DNA of 64,000 nt from Acidimicrobiales bacterium. Lineage in GTDB: Bacteria > Actinomycetota > Acidimicrobiia > Acidimicrobiales > SZUA-35. A program made the position numbers and the translations under genes. The stretch covers positions 48,018 to 112,017 of the forward strand of contig JANQPB010000008.1 in NCBI GenBank assembly GCA_028285495.1, in the 5' to 3' direction. Positions 51,409 through 61,001 of the stretch are shown in pieces. How positions within the stretch are numbered: the first letter of the stretch is position 1; each line of letters begins with the position of its first letter. A model generated the notes under the pieces. The model had not been told where the DNA came from. It searched no databases and saw only the letters and a program-made list of their open reading frames with translations.

Positions 51409-53139
51409 GTGTCCCGAGATCCTGGTTCAGCCGACGGACCGCTGCGGCGGGCCGTCGGCACCGTGCGCACCGGTCGCTGGTGGCCCGCGCACCGGAACCC
51501 GGCCGGCTCCCGCACCCTGACCCCCGGCGAGCTCCATCAGTACCCGGGGGTCGCCAACTCGCTGGCCACCGTGCTGGCGGCCCTGCGCTGGGTTGCGGTG
51601 CTGATCGGCCTGGCCTACGCCGCCCAGGGTGCGGCCAGGGGCGAGCTGCGGATCGTGGCGACGGTGGCCGTCGCCATCTTCATCACGTCGCTTCGCACGA
51701 TCGTGCCCCTGAAGCTTGGCGACCCCAGCCCCCGGGCCATGGGGGCGGCGCTGATCGACGTCGCCCTGCTGTCGGCGGCGATCGGTCTGCGGGAGGGCTT
51801 CGCCAACCCGCTGGTCGGCACGCTGTTCGTCGCCGTGGCCATCACGGCGTTCGGCTGGGGACTCCCGCTCGGACTGGCCGCCACCGTCCTGGCCGCCGCG
51901 GTCACGAACCTCGTCTACTACTTCGGCGGCGACGGCTTCGAGCTGCCATCTGCGCTGGCCATCTTCGGCCTCGTCGGCGCGGCCCTCATCCCTGCGGCCG
52001 CCCTGGAGCGGCTGCTCGAGTTCGAGGCGAGGCACCGGCACCAGCTCGACGAGCACGGCAAGCTGACCGAGGCCAACCAGCTCCTCGGCGCGCTCAACGA
52101 CCTGGCCAAGGTGCTGCCGACGTCGCTCGACCAGGCCGACGTGGTCGCCACCGCCCGCAGCGAGCTGACCGACACGTTCGCGGCCGAGCGCCTCGTGCTG
52201 ATGGCCTACGAGGACGGCGTCTACTCGCCGCTGGTCCAGGAGGGCTTCGAGCTGGCCCCGGAGGTGGCCGAGTCGGAGCTGCCCGACGTGCTGCGGGAGG
52301 CGTCGATCTCCCCCGAGCCGCTGGTGGTCGACGTGCTGTCCGACTGGTGCGAGCGCGAGGGCTCGGGCCTCTACATGCGGCTGGTGGTCCGCAACCAGGA
52401 CATCGGTCTGGTCGGCCTCGAGCACGTCGACGAGGGTCAGTTCGACCACGCCGACCGGGAGCTGCTGGCCGGGATGGCCGAGATGCTGGCCCTGACGCTG
52501 GCCAACGCCAGGTCGTTCAACCAGCTCCGATCGCTCGCCGCCGACGAAGAGCGGACCAAGATCGCCCGGGACCTCCACGATCGCCTCGGCCAGTACCTCA
52601 CCTACATCGCGCTCGAGCTGGAGCGGATCAACACCGAGAACCCGTCGACCGCGATCAAGGAGCTGCACGAGGACGTGCAGGGGGCGATCGGCGAGTTCCG
52701 CGACACCCTGCTGGAGCTCCGGGTTGCGGTCAGCAACGACCGGCCGCTGAGCGTGATCCTCGAGGAGGTGGTCGAGCGGTTCGCCAGGCGGAGCGAGGTC
52801 GAGATCGTGCTCGAGGTGGCCGACCGGACCGAGCGGCTGCCGGCCCGGATCGAGACCGAATACCTGCGCATCGCCCAGGAGGCGCTGACGAACGTGCAGA
52901 AGCACGCCGGGGCCAGCCGGGTGGTCCTGCGGTGGCAGGTCGAGGGCGGCCTGGGCCTGCTGTCGATCGAGGACGACGGCCGCGGCTTCAACCCGTCGCA
53001 CGGGATCCGGGGCAGCGCCTACGGCCTGGTCGGCATGCGAGAGCGGGCGGCGTCGATCGGCGCCATGCTCACCGTGGCGAGTGAACCGGGGCAGGGTACC
53101 GTTGTCACGGTACAGTCGATGCGGGACCGGAGCGGCTAG
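51409..53139 (+). CDS. Sensor histidine kinase, NarL-family type
   Basis: 576 residues. About six N-terminal membrane helices (residues 45-190), a GAF-like sensor domain, then HisKA_3 dimerisation helix (ERTKIARDLHDRLGQYLTYI; phosphorylated His in DLHD) and an HATPase domain with the DDGRGF, GLVGMRERA boxes. GTG 51409 is chosen for AGGAG 4-5 nt upstream; ATG 51397 and TTG 51373 are alternatives. Gene is followed by its response regulator. Confidence 0.9.
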   Translation: MSRDPGSADGPLRRAVGTVRTGRWWPAHRNPAGSRTLTPGELHQYPGVANSLATVLAALRWVAVLIGLAYAAQGAARGELRIVATVAVAIFITSLRTIVPLKLGDPSPRAMGAALIDVALLSAAIGLREGFANPLVGTLFVAVAITAFGWGLPLGLAATVLAAAVTNLVYYFGGDGFELPSALAIFGLVGAALIPAAALERLLEFEARHRHQLDEHGKLTEANQLLGALNDLAKVLPTSLDQADVVATARSELTDTFAAERLVLMAYEDGVYSPLVQEGFELAPEVAESELPDVLREASISPEPLVVDVLSDWCEREGSGLYMRLVVRNQDIGLVGLEHVDEGQFDHADRELLAGMAEMLALTLANARSFNQLRSLAADEERTKIARDLHDRLGQYLTYIALELERINTENPSTAIKELHEDVQGAIGEFRDTLLELRVAVSNDRPLSVILEEVVERFARRSEVEIVLEVADRTERLPARIETEYLRIAQEALTNVQKHAGASRVVLRWQVEGGLGLLSIEDDGRGFNPSHGIRGSAYGLVGMRERAASIGAMLTVASEPGQGTVVTVQSMRDRSG

Positions 53140-53216
53140 TTGCCGGACCATGAGCCACGCTCGACTGTGGGCGTGGCGGCCCGCCAGCTGCCAACCGGGC
53201 GACACCATCGAAACGG

Positions 53217-53879
53217 GTGATGACCATGCTCAAGATCTTGCTGGCCGACGACCATGCCCTGTTGCGAGAGGGACTGCGCAAGTCGTTCGAGTCCGCCGGT
53301 GACGATGTCGTTGGCGAGGCCTCGTCCGGCGAGGAGGCGGTGGCGCTGGCCAAGGCCCTCCAGCCGCAGGTCGTGCTGATGGACCTGTCGATGCCGGTGA
53401 TGGACGGGATCGAGGCGACCAAGCGCATCCGCGAGGAGGTGCCGGGGGTCCGGGTGGCCGTGCTGACGATGCACGACGACATCGACAAGACCCGCGACGC
53501 CATCGCCGCCGGGGCCAGCGCCTACCTGAGCAAGGGCACGTCGTTCACCGACGTGCGAGACACGGTGCAGCGGGTGGCCGAGGGCGACACGGTGCTGTCG
53601 CCGGCACTGGCCGGGGCCATGCTCAACTCGGCCCAGAAGCAGAGCGCCAACCAGGACCTGCTGTCCGATCGACAGGTCGAGATCCTCCAGGCCATCGCCG
53701 ACGGCATGAGCACGAAGCAGGCGGGCCGGCACCTCGGCATCACCACCAAGACGGTGCACAACCACCTCAACGCCATCTATCGCAAGCTCGACGCCCAGTC
53801 GCTGACCCACGCCGTGCTCAGCGCCGTCCGCCTCGGCATCATCGACCTCAACGGCGTCGACGAGGAAGAGGTCGTCTAG
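53217..53879 (+). CDS. LuxR/NarL-type response regulator
   Basis: 220 residues. Receiver domain ILLADDHALLREGL with the phospho-acceptor Asp near 56 (VVLMDLSMPVMDG) and the switch Lys near 108 (YLSKG); LuxR-type HTH LLSDRQVEILQAIADGMSTK and KTVHNHLNAIYRKL. Partner of the upstream histidine kinase, 77 bp away. Start GTG 53217, or ATG 53220 or 53226. Confidence 0.92.
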   Translation: MMTMLKILLADDHALLREGLRKSFESAGDDVVGEASSGEEAVALAKALQPQVVLMDLSMPVMDGIEATKRIREEVPGVRVAVLTMHDDIDKTRDAIAAGASAYLSKGTSFTDVRDTVQRVAEGDTVLSPALAGAMLNSAQKQSANQDLLSDRQVEILQAIADGMSTKQAGRHLGITTKTVHNHLNAIYRKLDAQSLTHAVLSAVRLGIIDLNGVDEEEVV

Positions 53880-53909
53880 CGACGATCCTCGGGCCCCCGC
53901 CGCGAGCCC

Positions 53910-54662
53910 TCAGCCGAAGACGCCCCACCCGATCTCGGAGGGCTGGGGGAAGCCTCGATGGATCGCGCCGTAGCCGGCGATGAGGGCGAGCGCAGGGGCG
54001 AAGGCCCAGAGGATGGTCGACGCCACCCCATCGCTCGGCCCATCGTCGTCGCGCCGGATCGTCATCGCGGCCCAGCCGACGAAGCCGGCGGACACCAGAC
54101 CGCTGAAGATCGCGGTGCCACCCTCGAGCCCGTTGGTGGCCCACGTGACGCCGAACTGGGCGGCGAGCAGCGAGGTCACCGGACCGCGGGGGATCGGCGA
54201 CCCAGCCCTACGCCAGCCGGCGACCAGGGCGGCGACGACGAGGGCCAGGCCGGCGAACCACAGGTGGTGGCCGACCGGCTCGTCCCAGAGGTGGGTGGCC
54301 GCCGACACGTCGGCGCCCGCCGCCTCCTGCTCGTTGGCGATCGAGTTGGCGGCGAGGTGGATGCCGTGACCCTCGACGTAGAGGATGAGGCCGACAACGG
54401 CCAGGACCCACGTGGAGCGGGCCACGCGACCGAGCGCAGCCAGCGCCCCGACGGCCGGACCGAGGACGAGGAACGGGGTGGCCAGGTCGAGCCAGTCGGC
54501 CACCCGGGTCCCGCCGTCGGCCACGAACCCGACGGTCCCGAGCCCACCGAACAGGAAGCCCTGGTGGTGCAGGACCCCGTAGGCGACGGCGAAGCCGGTC
54601 AGCCACCGGTTCGGCCCGAGCCGCGTCCGGCCGGTCGACGGCACCAACGGGGTTTGCTGCAT
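53910..54662 (-). CDS. Integral membrane protein, unknown function
   Basis: 250 residues with about seven membrane helices. Conserved-looking polar motifs lie within helices: YGVLHHQGFLFGG near residue 28, EGHGIHLAANSIANE near 100, and WDEPVGHHLWF near 128. The paired His/Glu suggest a metal-binding membrane enzyme or transporter, but I do not recognise the family. Convergent with the response regulator. Confidence 0.7.
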   Translation of the reverse strand: MQQTPLVPSTGRTRLGPNRWLTGFAVAYGVLHHQGFLFGGLGTVGFVADGGTRVADWLDLATPFLVLGPAVGALAALGRVARSTWVLAVVGLILYVEGHGIHLAANSIANEQEAAGADVSAATHLWDEPVGHHLWFAGLALVVAALVAGWRRAGSPIPRGPVTSLLAAQFGVTWATNGLEGGTAIFSGLVSAGFVGWAAMTIRRDDDGPSDGVASTILWAFAPALALIAGYGAIHRGFPQPSEIGWGVFG

Positions 54663-54725
54663 CGTGCAGAAGCGTAGGGCGACGGCATGGTCGCACCGCG
54701 GCCCCCGAGCTCGAGCCCTCGGCGG

Positions 54726-56390
54726 TCAGTGACGGGGCAGGGTGGTGAGGTAGGCCGGAGGTCGGCGGGCGCCGAGGTTGGCCTCGAAACCGCTCGCCAG
54801 CTTGATCAACGTCGATTCCGACCAGCGCCGGCCCATGAAGGTGAGCCCGACCGGGAGCCCGAACGAGTCGCCCATCGGCACCGTGACCAGGGGGTAGCCG
54901 GCCATGGCGGCATAGGAGGACGTGCCGCCGATGAAGGCGTCGCCGCTGACCAGGTCGGTCGGCCAGGCCGGGGAGCCGGTCGGGGCGATGATCGCGTCGA
55001 GGCGGTTGTCGTCGAGGACGGCGTCGAGGCCCTCGTCTCGCGAGATCCGCAGCGAGGCGGCCAGCTTGCCCGGATAGTCGGGGTCGTCGACGCCGCCGGT
55101 CGCCTCCGACAGCCCGAAGATCTCCTGACCGAACCACTTCAGCTCGGTCTCGGCGTTGTCGTCGTTGAAGGCGATGAGGTCGGCCAACGTTCGTGGGCCG
55201 CCATCCCGGGTGGCCAGGTAGGCGGCGATGTCGCTCTTGAACTCGAGCAGGAGCACGTCGAACTCGGGTGAGGCGTTGGTGAACTCGTCAAACGACGGGA
55301 ACTGGACGGGATCGACGACCTCGACGCCGAGGTCGGGCAACGCCGCCACCACCCGATCCATGATGGCGGTGGTCTCGGGGCTGTCGAAGAAGAGCTGGCG
55401 GGCGACGCCGATGCGGGCCCCCTTCAACCCGTCGTGGTCGAGGAACTGGGTGTAGTCGTCGAAGCTGTTGCCCTCGCTGTCGGCGGTGGCCGGATCGCGC
55501 TCGTCGACCCCCGTGAGCGCGCCGAGCACGACGGCGGCGTCGGCCACCGTCCGGCCCATCGGCCCGACCGTGTCCTGGGTGCGGGAGATCGGGACGACCC
55601 CGGCCCGGCTGGTCAGCCCGACCGTCGGCTTGATCCCGACGATGCCGCAGGCCGATGCCGGGCACACGATCGATCCATCGGTCTCGGTCCCGAGGGCGAC
55701 CGCGGCGAGGCTGGCCGCCACCGCCGCCGCCGAACCGGAGCTCGAACCGCACGGGTTGCGATCGAGGACGACCGGGCTCCGGCAGGCCCCGCCAACCGCG
55801 CTCCAACCGCTCGAGCTCTGGAAGCCGCGGAAGTTGGCCCACTCGGACAGGTTGGCCTTCCCGAGAATGACGGCCCCGGCCTCCCGCAGCCGTGCGGTCA
55901 GGGTGGCGTCGCCGCCGGGGCGGGAGTCGGCCAGGGCGAGCGAGCCGGCCGTCGTGCCGATGCCGCCGTCGAGGTCGGGGTCGGTGTCGATGTTGTCCTT
56001 GAGCAACACGGGAATGCCGTGCAGGGGACCGCGGACGTGACCCCTGGCCCGCTCCCGGTCGAGGGCCCGGGCGACCGACAGCGCCTCCGGGTTCAGCTCG
56101 ATGACCGAGCGCAGGTCGACCCGCCCCCGGTCGAGCCGGCGGATCCGGGCCCGGTAGGCGGCGACGAGCCGGCGCGACGTGAGCTCGCCGGACGCCATCC
56201 CCGCCGCCATCTCACCAAGGGTCAGCTCCTCGACCTCCCGGCGTGGCCGGTTGCGGGCCCCCGGGGCGGCGTCGGTGTCCGAGTCCGCGGCGGCCGTTCC
56301 GGCGGCCAGGGTGGTCATCGTGGCGGCGGTGGCGGCGGTGGCGGCCCCGGCTCGCAGGAACGTGCGGCGGTCGTGGCGCGGCGTTGACAT
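54726..56390 (-). CDS. Tat-exported amidase
   Basis: 554 residues from ATG 56390. Twin-arginine signal DRRTFLRAGAATAA, followed by an amidase-signature domain: KDNIDTDPD (catalytic Lys), the Gly/Ser-rich segment GSSSGSAAAVAAS with the cis-Ser and nucleophile Ser, and TETDGSIVCPAS. It should hydrolyse an amide bond outside the membrane; substrate unknown. Followed upstream by a paralogue without a signal. Confidence 0.9.
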   Translation of the reverse strand: MSTPRHDRRTFLRAGAATAATAATMTTLAAGTAAADSDTDAAPGARNRPRREVEELTLGEMAAGMASGELTSRRLVAAYRARIRRLDRGRVDLRSVIELNPEALSVARALDRERARGHVRGPLHGIPVLLKDNIDTDPDLDGGIGTTAGSLALADSRPGGDATLTARLREAGAVILGKANLSEWANFRGFQSSSGWSAVGGACRSPVVLDRNPCGSSSGSAAAVAASLAAVALGTETDGSIVCPASACGIVGIKPTVGLTSRAGVVPISRTQDTVGPMGRTVADAAVVLGALTGVDERDPATADSEGNSFDDYTQFLDHDGLKGARIGVARQLFFDSPETTAIMDRVVAALPDLGVEVVDPVQFPSFDEFTNASPEFDVLLLEFKSDIAAYLATRDGGPRTLADLIAFNDDNAETELKWFGQEIFGLSEATGGVDDPDYPGKLAASLRISRDEGLDAVLDDNRLDAIIAPTGSPAWPTDLVSGDAFIGGTSSYAAMAGYPLVTVPMGDSFGLPVGLTFMGRRWSESTLIKLASGFEANLGARRPPAYLTTLPRH

Positions 56391-56525
56391 CGGGTACTCC
56401 CTCGATCCGCCTGCGCCGGGTGGTTGTCGGTCTCCGGCCGTCGCCGATGACCTGTCGACAGCCTTCCACAAGCATCTCGGGAGGTCCACCGTCGATGCCG
56501 GGGATGTGATGGGCGCTGGGGCGGC

Positions 56526-58118
56526 TCAGCCCCGGTCGATCGTCGGCAGGAACCGGGGCGGGCGGCGGGCGTCGAACGCGGCCTCGAAGCTGGAGGCGAG
56601 GCGGATCAGCGTCGGCTCTGACCAGGCCCGACCCATGAACGTGAGCCCGACCGGGAGCCCGGCGACCGCGCCCATCGGCACGGTGACCAGCGGGTAGCCG
56701 GCGATGGCGGCGATCCCGGCGCTGCTGCCGCTGCCGCCGGCGTCGCCGTTGACCAGGTCGACCGCCCAGGCCGGCCCGAGCGTCGGGGCGATCACGGCGT
56801 CGAGTCGACCACCGGCGTTGGCCGCCCCGTCGAGGACCGCGTCGAGGCCGTCCTCCCGGCCGAGCCGACGAGCGGCGACCCGGGCCGCCTCGTAGCCGGG
56901 ATCGTCGACCCCGTCCCGCTCGGCCGCCAGCTCGAACAGCTCCTGCCCGAACCACCGCAGCTCGTCCTCGGCGTGGTCGAGGTTGAACCGGATGAGGTCG
57001 TCGAGGTCGGCGGGGCCGCCTGTCCGGCGGGTGGCGAGGTACGAGGCGAGACCGGTTCGCAGCTCACACAGCAGGACGTCGCGATCGGGTCGGCGCTCGA
57101 CCAGCTCGTCCCAGCCGGGAAACTCGACGTCGTCGATCAGCTCGACGCCGAGGTCGTCGAGGCGGTCGAGCACGCCGTCGAACAGCGCCCTCGTCACCGG
57201 ATTCGGCTCGAACTGCCGGGCGACGCCGAGCCGGGCCCCGACCAGACCGTCCTGGTCGAGGAACGCCCTGTCGTCGAGGGCGACGTGATCGCCGGCCGCC
57301 GCCGTTGCGGGGTCGCGGTCGTCGACACCGGCGATCGCCGCCAGCACGGCCGCTGCGTCCGCCACCGTCCTGGCCATCGGGCCGACCGTGTCCTGCGAGT
57401 GTGAGATCGGCACGACGCCGGCCCTGCTGGTCAACCCGACCGTCGGCTTGATCCCGACCAGGCCGTTGACGGACGACGGGCACACGATCGACCCGTTGGT
57501 CTCGGTGCCGAGCGCAACCGGGGCCAGGTTGGCGGCCACCGCCGTGCCCGAGCCCGAGCTGGACCCACACGGCGTGCGGTCGAGCACGTACGGGTTGCGG
57601 CCGGACCCGCCGACCGCGCTCCACCCGCTGGTGCTGGACGTGCTGCGGAAGTTGGCCCACTCCGACAGGTTGGCCTTGGCCAGGACGATCGCCCCGGCCG
57701 CCCGCAGCCGAGCCGTCACGCCGGCGTCGCCGCCGGGGAGTGGGTCGGCCAGGGCCAGCGAGCCGGCGGTGGTGGTCAGGCCGCCGTCGAGGTCGGGGTC
57801 GGTGTCGATGTTGTCCTTGAGCACGATCGGGATGCCGTGCAGCGGACCCCGGACCCGACCGTCGGCCCGCTCGGCGTCGAGGGCGGCCGCCGCCTCGTCG
57901 GCCGACGGGTTGGCGGCGATGATCGACCGCAGGTCGAGCGCACCCCGATCGGCGGCGTCGATCCTGGCCCGGTAGGCGGCCACCAGCTCGGCCGAGGTGA
58001 CCTCGCCGCGCTCGAGGCGGCGACGGAGCTCGACGATCGTCGCCTCCTCGAGCTCGGCGTGCGGGAGCTCCGGGGCCGGCGTCGACGACGGAGCCGATGG
58101 GGGCGGATCGAGGACCAT
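56526..58118 (-). CDS. Amidase, cytoplasmic paralogue
   Basis: 530 residues, closely similar along its length to the 54726-56390 protein but with a Pro/Ala-rich N-terminus and no Tat signal. Lys in IVLKDNIDT, Ser residues in CGSSSGSGTAVAAN and TETNGSIVCPSS. The pair is a tandem duplication that has diverged in location. ATG 58118 lies 42 nt from the divergent prfC start. Confidence 0.9.
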   Translation of the reverse strand: MVLDPPPSAPSSTPAPELPHAELEEATIVELRRRLERGEVTSAELVAAYRARIDAADRGALDLRSIIAANPSADEAAAALDAERADGRVRGPLHGIPIVLKDNIDTDPDLDGGLTTTAGSLALADPLPGGDAGVTARLRAAGAIVLAKANLSEWANFRSTSSTSGWSAVGGSGRNPYVLDRTPCGSSSGSGTAVAANLAPVALGTETNGSIVCPSSVNGLVGIKPTVGLTSRAGVVPISHSQDTVGPMARTVADAAAVLAAIAGVDDRDPATAAAGDHVALDDRAFLDQDGLVGARLGVARQFEPNPVTRALFDGVLDRLDDLGVELIDDVEFPGWDELVERRPDRDVLLCELRTGLASYLATRRTGGPADLDDLIRFNLDHAEDELRWFGQELFELAAERDGVDDPGYEAARVAARRLGREDGLDAVLDGAANAGGRLDAVIAPTLGPAWAVDLVNGDAGGSGSSAGIAAIAGYPLVTVPMGAVAGLPVGLTFMGRAWSEPTLIRLASSFEAAFDARRPPRFLPTIDRG

Positions 58119-58160
58119 GGCCCAACCGTAGGCACCCGGGGCCGCCGATATCCTGCCCGG

Positions 58161-59747
58161 GTGGCCGATCCCCGAACCGAGGCAGCGAGGCGCCGGACCT
58201 TCGCCATCATCTCCCATCCCGACGCGGGCAAGACCACGCTGACCGAGAAGTTCCTGCTCTACGGCGGGGCGCTCGGCAAGGAGGCCGGCGCGGTCAAGGC
58301 CAGGGAGGGTCGGCGGTCGGCCACCTCCGACTGGATGGAGATGGAGCAGCAGCGCGGCATCTCGATCACCTCGACGGTGCTGCAGTTCGACTACCGCGAC
58401 TGCGTGGTCAACCTGCTCGACACGCCGGGCCACCGCGACTTCTCCGAGGACACCTACCGGGTGCTGGCTGCGGCCGACGCCGCGGTGATGGTGCTCGACG
58501 CGGCCAAGGGCATCGAGCCCCAGACCCTCAAGCTGTTCGAGGTCTGCCGGGAGCGCGAGATCCCGTTCCTCACGTTCGTCAACAAGTGGGACCGGCCGGG
58601 CAAGGCCCCGCTCGAGCTGCTCGACGAGATCGAGGAGACCCTGGTCGTCGAGCCGACGCCGCTGACCTGGCCGGTCGGCATCCCCGGCGACTTCCGTGGC
58701 GTCATCCACCGTGGCACCGGCGCCTACACCCGGTTCGAGCGAACGGCCCGCGGCTCCACGATCGCCCCCGAGGAGGAGGTGTCGGCCGACGAGGCGGCCT
58801 CGGTCGAGGGCGAGTCGTGGACCGACGCCAACGAGGAGGTCGAGCTGCTCGACGAGCTCGGCCGCAACGTCGACGTCAAGACGTTCCTGGCCGGCGAGTC
58901 GACGCCGGTGTTCTTCGGCTCGGCGCTGACCAACTTCGGGGTCCGGTTCCTGCTCGACGGCGTGGTCGACCTCGTGCCGGCGCCGGCCCCCCGCCAGCTG
59001 GCCGACGGGACCCGCCGGGCCCTCGACGCCCCGTTCTCCGGTCTGGTGTTCAAGGTCCAGGCCGGCATGGACAAGGCTCACCGCGATCGGATCGCCTTCG
59101 TGCGGGTCTGCTCCGGCCGGTTCGAGCGTGGCATCACGGCGGTGGCGGAGCGAACCGGGCGACAGTTCTCGACCAAGTACGCCCAGACGATGTTCGGGCA
59201 GGACCGCGACACGGTCGAGGAGGCCTACCCCGGCGACGTGCTCGGCCTGGTCAACGCCAACGACCTCCGGGTCGGCGATGCGGTCTACGTCGGCGAACCG
59301 GCCAGCTTCCCCTCGCTGCCGGCTTTCGCCCCCGAGCACTTCATGCGGGCCCGGGTCACCGACACCTCGAAGTTCAAGCAGTTCCGCAAGGGGGTGGCCC
59401 AGCTCGACGAGGAGGGGGCGATCCAGGTGCTGCGAGACGCGGACCTGGGCGATCAGGCCCCGATCCTGGCCGCCGTCGGGCTGCTGCAGTTCGAGGTGGC
59501 AACCCACCGGCTGGAGAACGAGTTCGGGGCCCCGATCGAGCTGAGCCCGACGCCGTTCACGATCGCCCGCCGCACCGACGACGAGAGCGCCAGCCGGCTC
59601 AACGCCATGCAAGGGGTGTCGGTGCTGAGCCGCGACGACGGCACCCGCCTGGCCCTGTTCGAGAGCAAGTACTGGATGGACCGGGTGCTGTCCGACCACC
59701 CCGAGCTGACCCTCGATCGGATGGTCGCCGAAGGCGGCCTGAACTAG
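58161..59747 (+). CDS. prfC: Peptide chain release factor 3
   Basis: 528 residues from GTG. G1 SHPDAGKTTLTE near residue 18, DTPGHRDFSEDT near 86, NKWDRPG near 140. Full RF3 length, including domain III (TPTDDESASRL-type C-terminus). GTPase that recycles RF1/RF2 after termination. The stop codon lies inside a 26-bp tandem repeat. Confidence 0.96.
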   Translation: MADPRTEAARRRTFAIISHPDAGKTTLTEKFLLYGGALGKEAGAVKAREGRRSATSDWMEMEQQRGISITSTVLQFDYRDCVVNLLDTPGHRDFSEDTYRVLAAADAAVMVLDAAKGIEPQTLKLFEVCREREIPFLTFVNKWDRPGKAPLELLDEIEETLVVEPTPLTWPVGIPGDFRGVIHRGTGAYTRFERTARGSTIAPEEEVSADEAASVEGESWTDANEEVELLDELGRNVDVKTFLAGESTPVFFGSALTNFGVRFLLDGVVDLVPAPAPRQLADGTRRALDAPFSGLVFKVQAGMDKAHRDRIAFVRVCSGRFERGITAVAERTGRQFSTKYAQTMFGQDRDTVEEAYPGDVLGLVNANDLRVGDAVYVGEPASFPSLPAFAPEHFMRARVTDTSKFKQFRKGVAQLDEEGAIQVLRDADLGDQAPILAAVGLLQFEVATHRLENEFGAPIELSPTPFTIARRTDDESASRLNAMQGVSVLSRDDGTRLALFESKYWMDRVLSDHPELTLDRMVAEGGLN

Positions 59748-59788
59748 TTGGCGCCGAAGGCGGCCTGAACTAGTTGGCGCCGAAGGCG
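59726..59788 (+). repeat. 26-bp tandem repeat over the prfC stop
   Basis: 63 bp containing 2.4 copies of a 26-bp unit (CGCCGAAGGCGGCCTGAACT...). The first copy includes the last codons and stop of prfC. 26 is not a multiple of 3, so the second copy cannot be read in phase. Probably a recent replication slip. Confidence 0.8.
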
Positions 59789-59813
59789 ACCCCTCACCGA
59801 AAGCGAGTTGGAG

Positions 59814-60770
59814 ATGTCATCGTCGAACTCCTCATGGCCCGAGTTGCCGGTCGCCGACTGGGCCGACACGATCGAGGCACTGCACCTGTGGTCGCAGGTC
59901 GCCGGCAAGATCCGGCTCGGCTACTCCCCGTGGCTCAACCACTCGTGGAGCGTGCCGCTGTACGTGTCGACGAGCGGGCTGCGGACCTCGCTGGTGCCGT
60001 ACGGGTCGGAGGGATTCGAGCTGAGCTTCGACCTGCTCGGTGACACCCTCGACGTCCGGACCACCACCGGCGGCCACGCCGCCGTGCCGCTGGCGTCACA
60101 GTCGACGGCCACCTTCCACGCCAACGTGCTGGCGGCCATGGCGTCGGTCGACATGCCGGTGACGATCAACCCGATGCCGAGCGAGATCGCCGACGCAACG
60201 CCGTTCGACGACGACACCGACGTCCGCCCGTACGATCCCGAGCACGCCAGGGCCCTGTGGCGAGCCCTGGTCCAGACCGAGCGGGTGATGAACCGGTTCC
60301 GGGCCGATTTCAAGGGCAAGGCCAGCCCGGTCCACTTCTTCTGGGGCTCGTTCGACCTGGCGGTGACCCGGTTCTCGGGCCGTGAGGCGCCACCCCATCC
60401 GGGCGGCATCCCCAACTTCCCCGACGACGTGGCCAGGGAGGCCTATTCCCACGAGGTCACGAGCGCCGGGTTCTGGCCCGGCAATCGGGACAGCCCCGAT
60501 CCGATCTTCTACTCCTACGCCTACCCGACGCCAGACGGCTTCTCGGCCGCCGAGGTGCAGCCGGCGGAGGCGTTCTGGCTCGACGCGCTCGGTGAGTTCG
60601 CCCTCCCCTATGCGGCGCTGGTCGGCGCCGACGATCCCGACGCCACGCTGCTCGACTTCTTCACCTCGACGCATGCGGCCGCAGCCGACCTGGCCGGCTG
60701 GGACCGGATGGGCCTGGAGTGTGCCCATCCCGAGGGTCCCGACTGGTGGCAGCAGCGGCCCCACGCCTGA
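59814..60770 (+). CDS. DUF5996-family protein
   Basis: 318 residues from ATG 59814 (TTG 59808 possible). Conserved DUF5996 features: WADTIEALHLWSQVAGKIRL, NHSWSVPLYVS, HFFWGSFDLAVTRFSGR and EAFWLDALGEFALPY. Soluble. Function unknown in this family. Confidence 0.85.
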   Translation: MSSSNSSWPELPVADWADTIEALHLWSQVAGKIRLGYSPWLNHSWSVPLYVSTSGLRTSLVPYGSEGFELSFDLLGDTLDVRTTTGGHAAVPLASQSTATFHANVLAAMASVDMPVTINPMPSEIADATPFDDDTDVRPYDPEHARALWRALVQTERVMNRFRADFKGKASPVHFFWGSFDLAVTRFSGREAPPHPGGIPNFPDDVAREAYSHEVTSAGFWPGNRDSPDPIFYSYAYPTPDGFSAAEVQPAEAFWLDALGEFALPYAALVGADDPDATLLDFFTSTHAAAADLAGWDRMGLECAHPEGPDWWQQRPHA

Positions 60771-60908
60771 GTCGACGCGCCCGAGGCGCTCCGTCGCGAG
60801 TTCGGCTCCCGCGGCCGTCGTCGGCCCGAATCGGGCGGGCGAGCGAGCACGTCGGCCCGTTCGATGTCGAGACCGGACCGTTCGACCCGTGAGCTCCAGG
60901 CATCGACG

Positions 60909-60984
60909 TGACAGTGTCATACGTCACCGTTGACAGTGTCAAGTGGCCGTCGTACGGTACAGACCTCGTGACTTGACAGTGTCT
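60909..60984 (+). promoter_or_regulatory. Triple palindromic operator before MMPL
   Basis: TGACAGTGTCA at 60909-60919 and 60931-60941, and TGACAGTGTCT at 60974-60984. Each is TGACA-N-TGTCA, so a dimer site. Centres are 22 and 43 bp apart, near two and four helical turns, placing all three on one face. One overlaps the -35 and one lies past the start, so repression is likely. Confidence 0.75.
60930..60958 (+). promoter_or_regulatory. Promoter of the MMPL gene
   Basis: TTGACA (60930-60935), 17-nt spacer, TACGGT (60953-60958). Predicted start near 60965, about 37 nt before the ATG. Overlaps operator 2. Confidence 0.65.
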
Positions 60985-61001
60985 AGCCCCGGAGCGAACC
61001 C

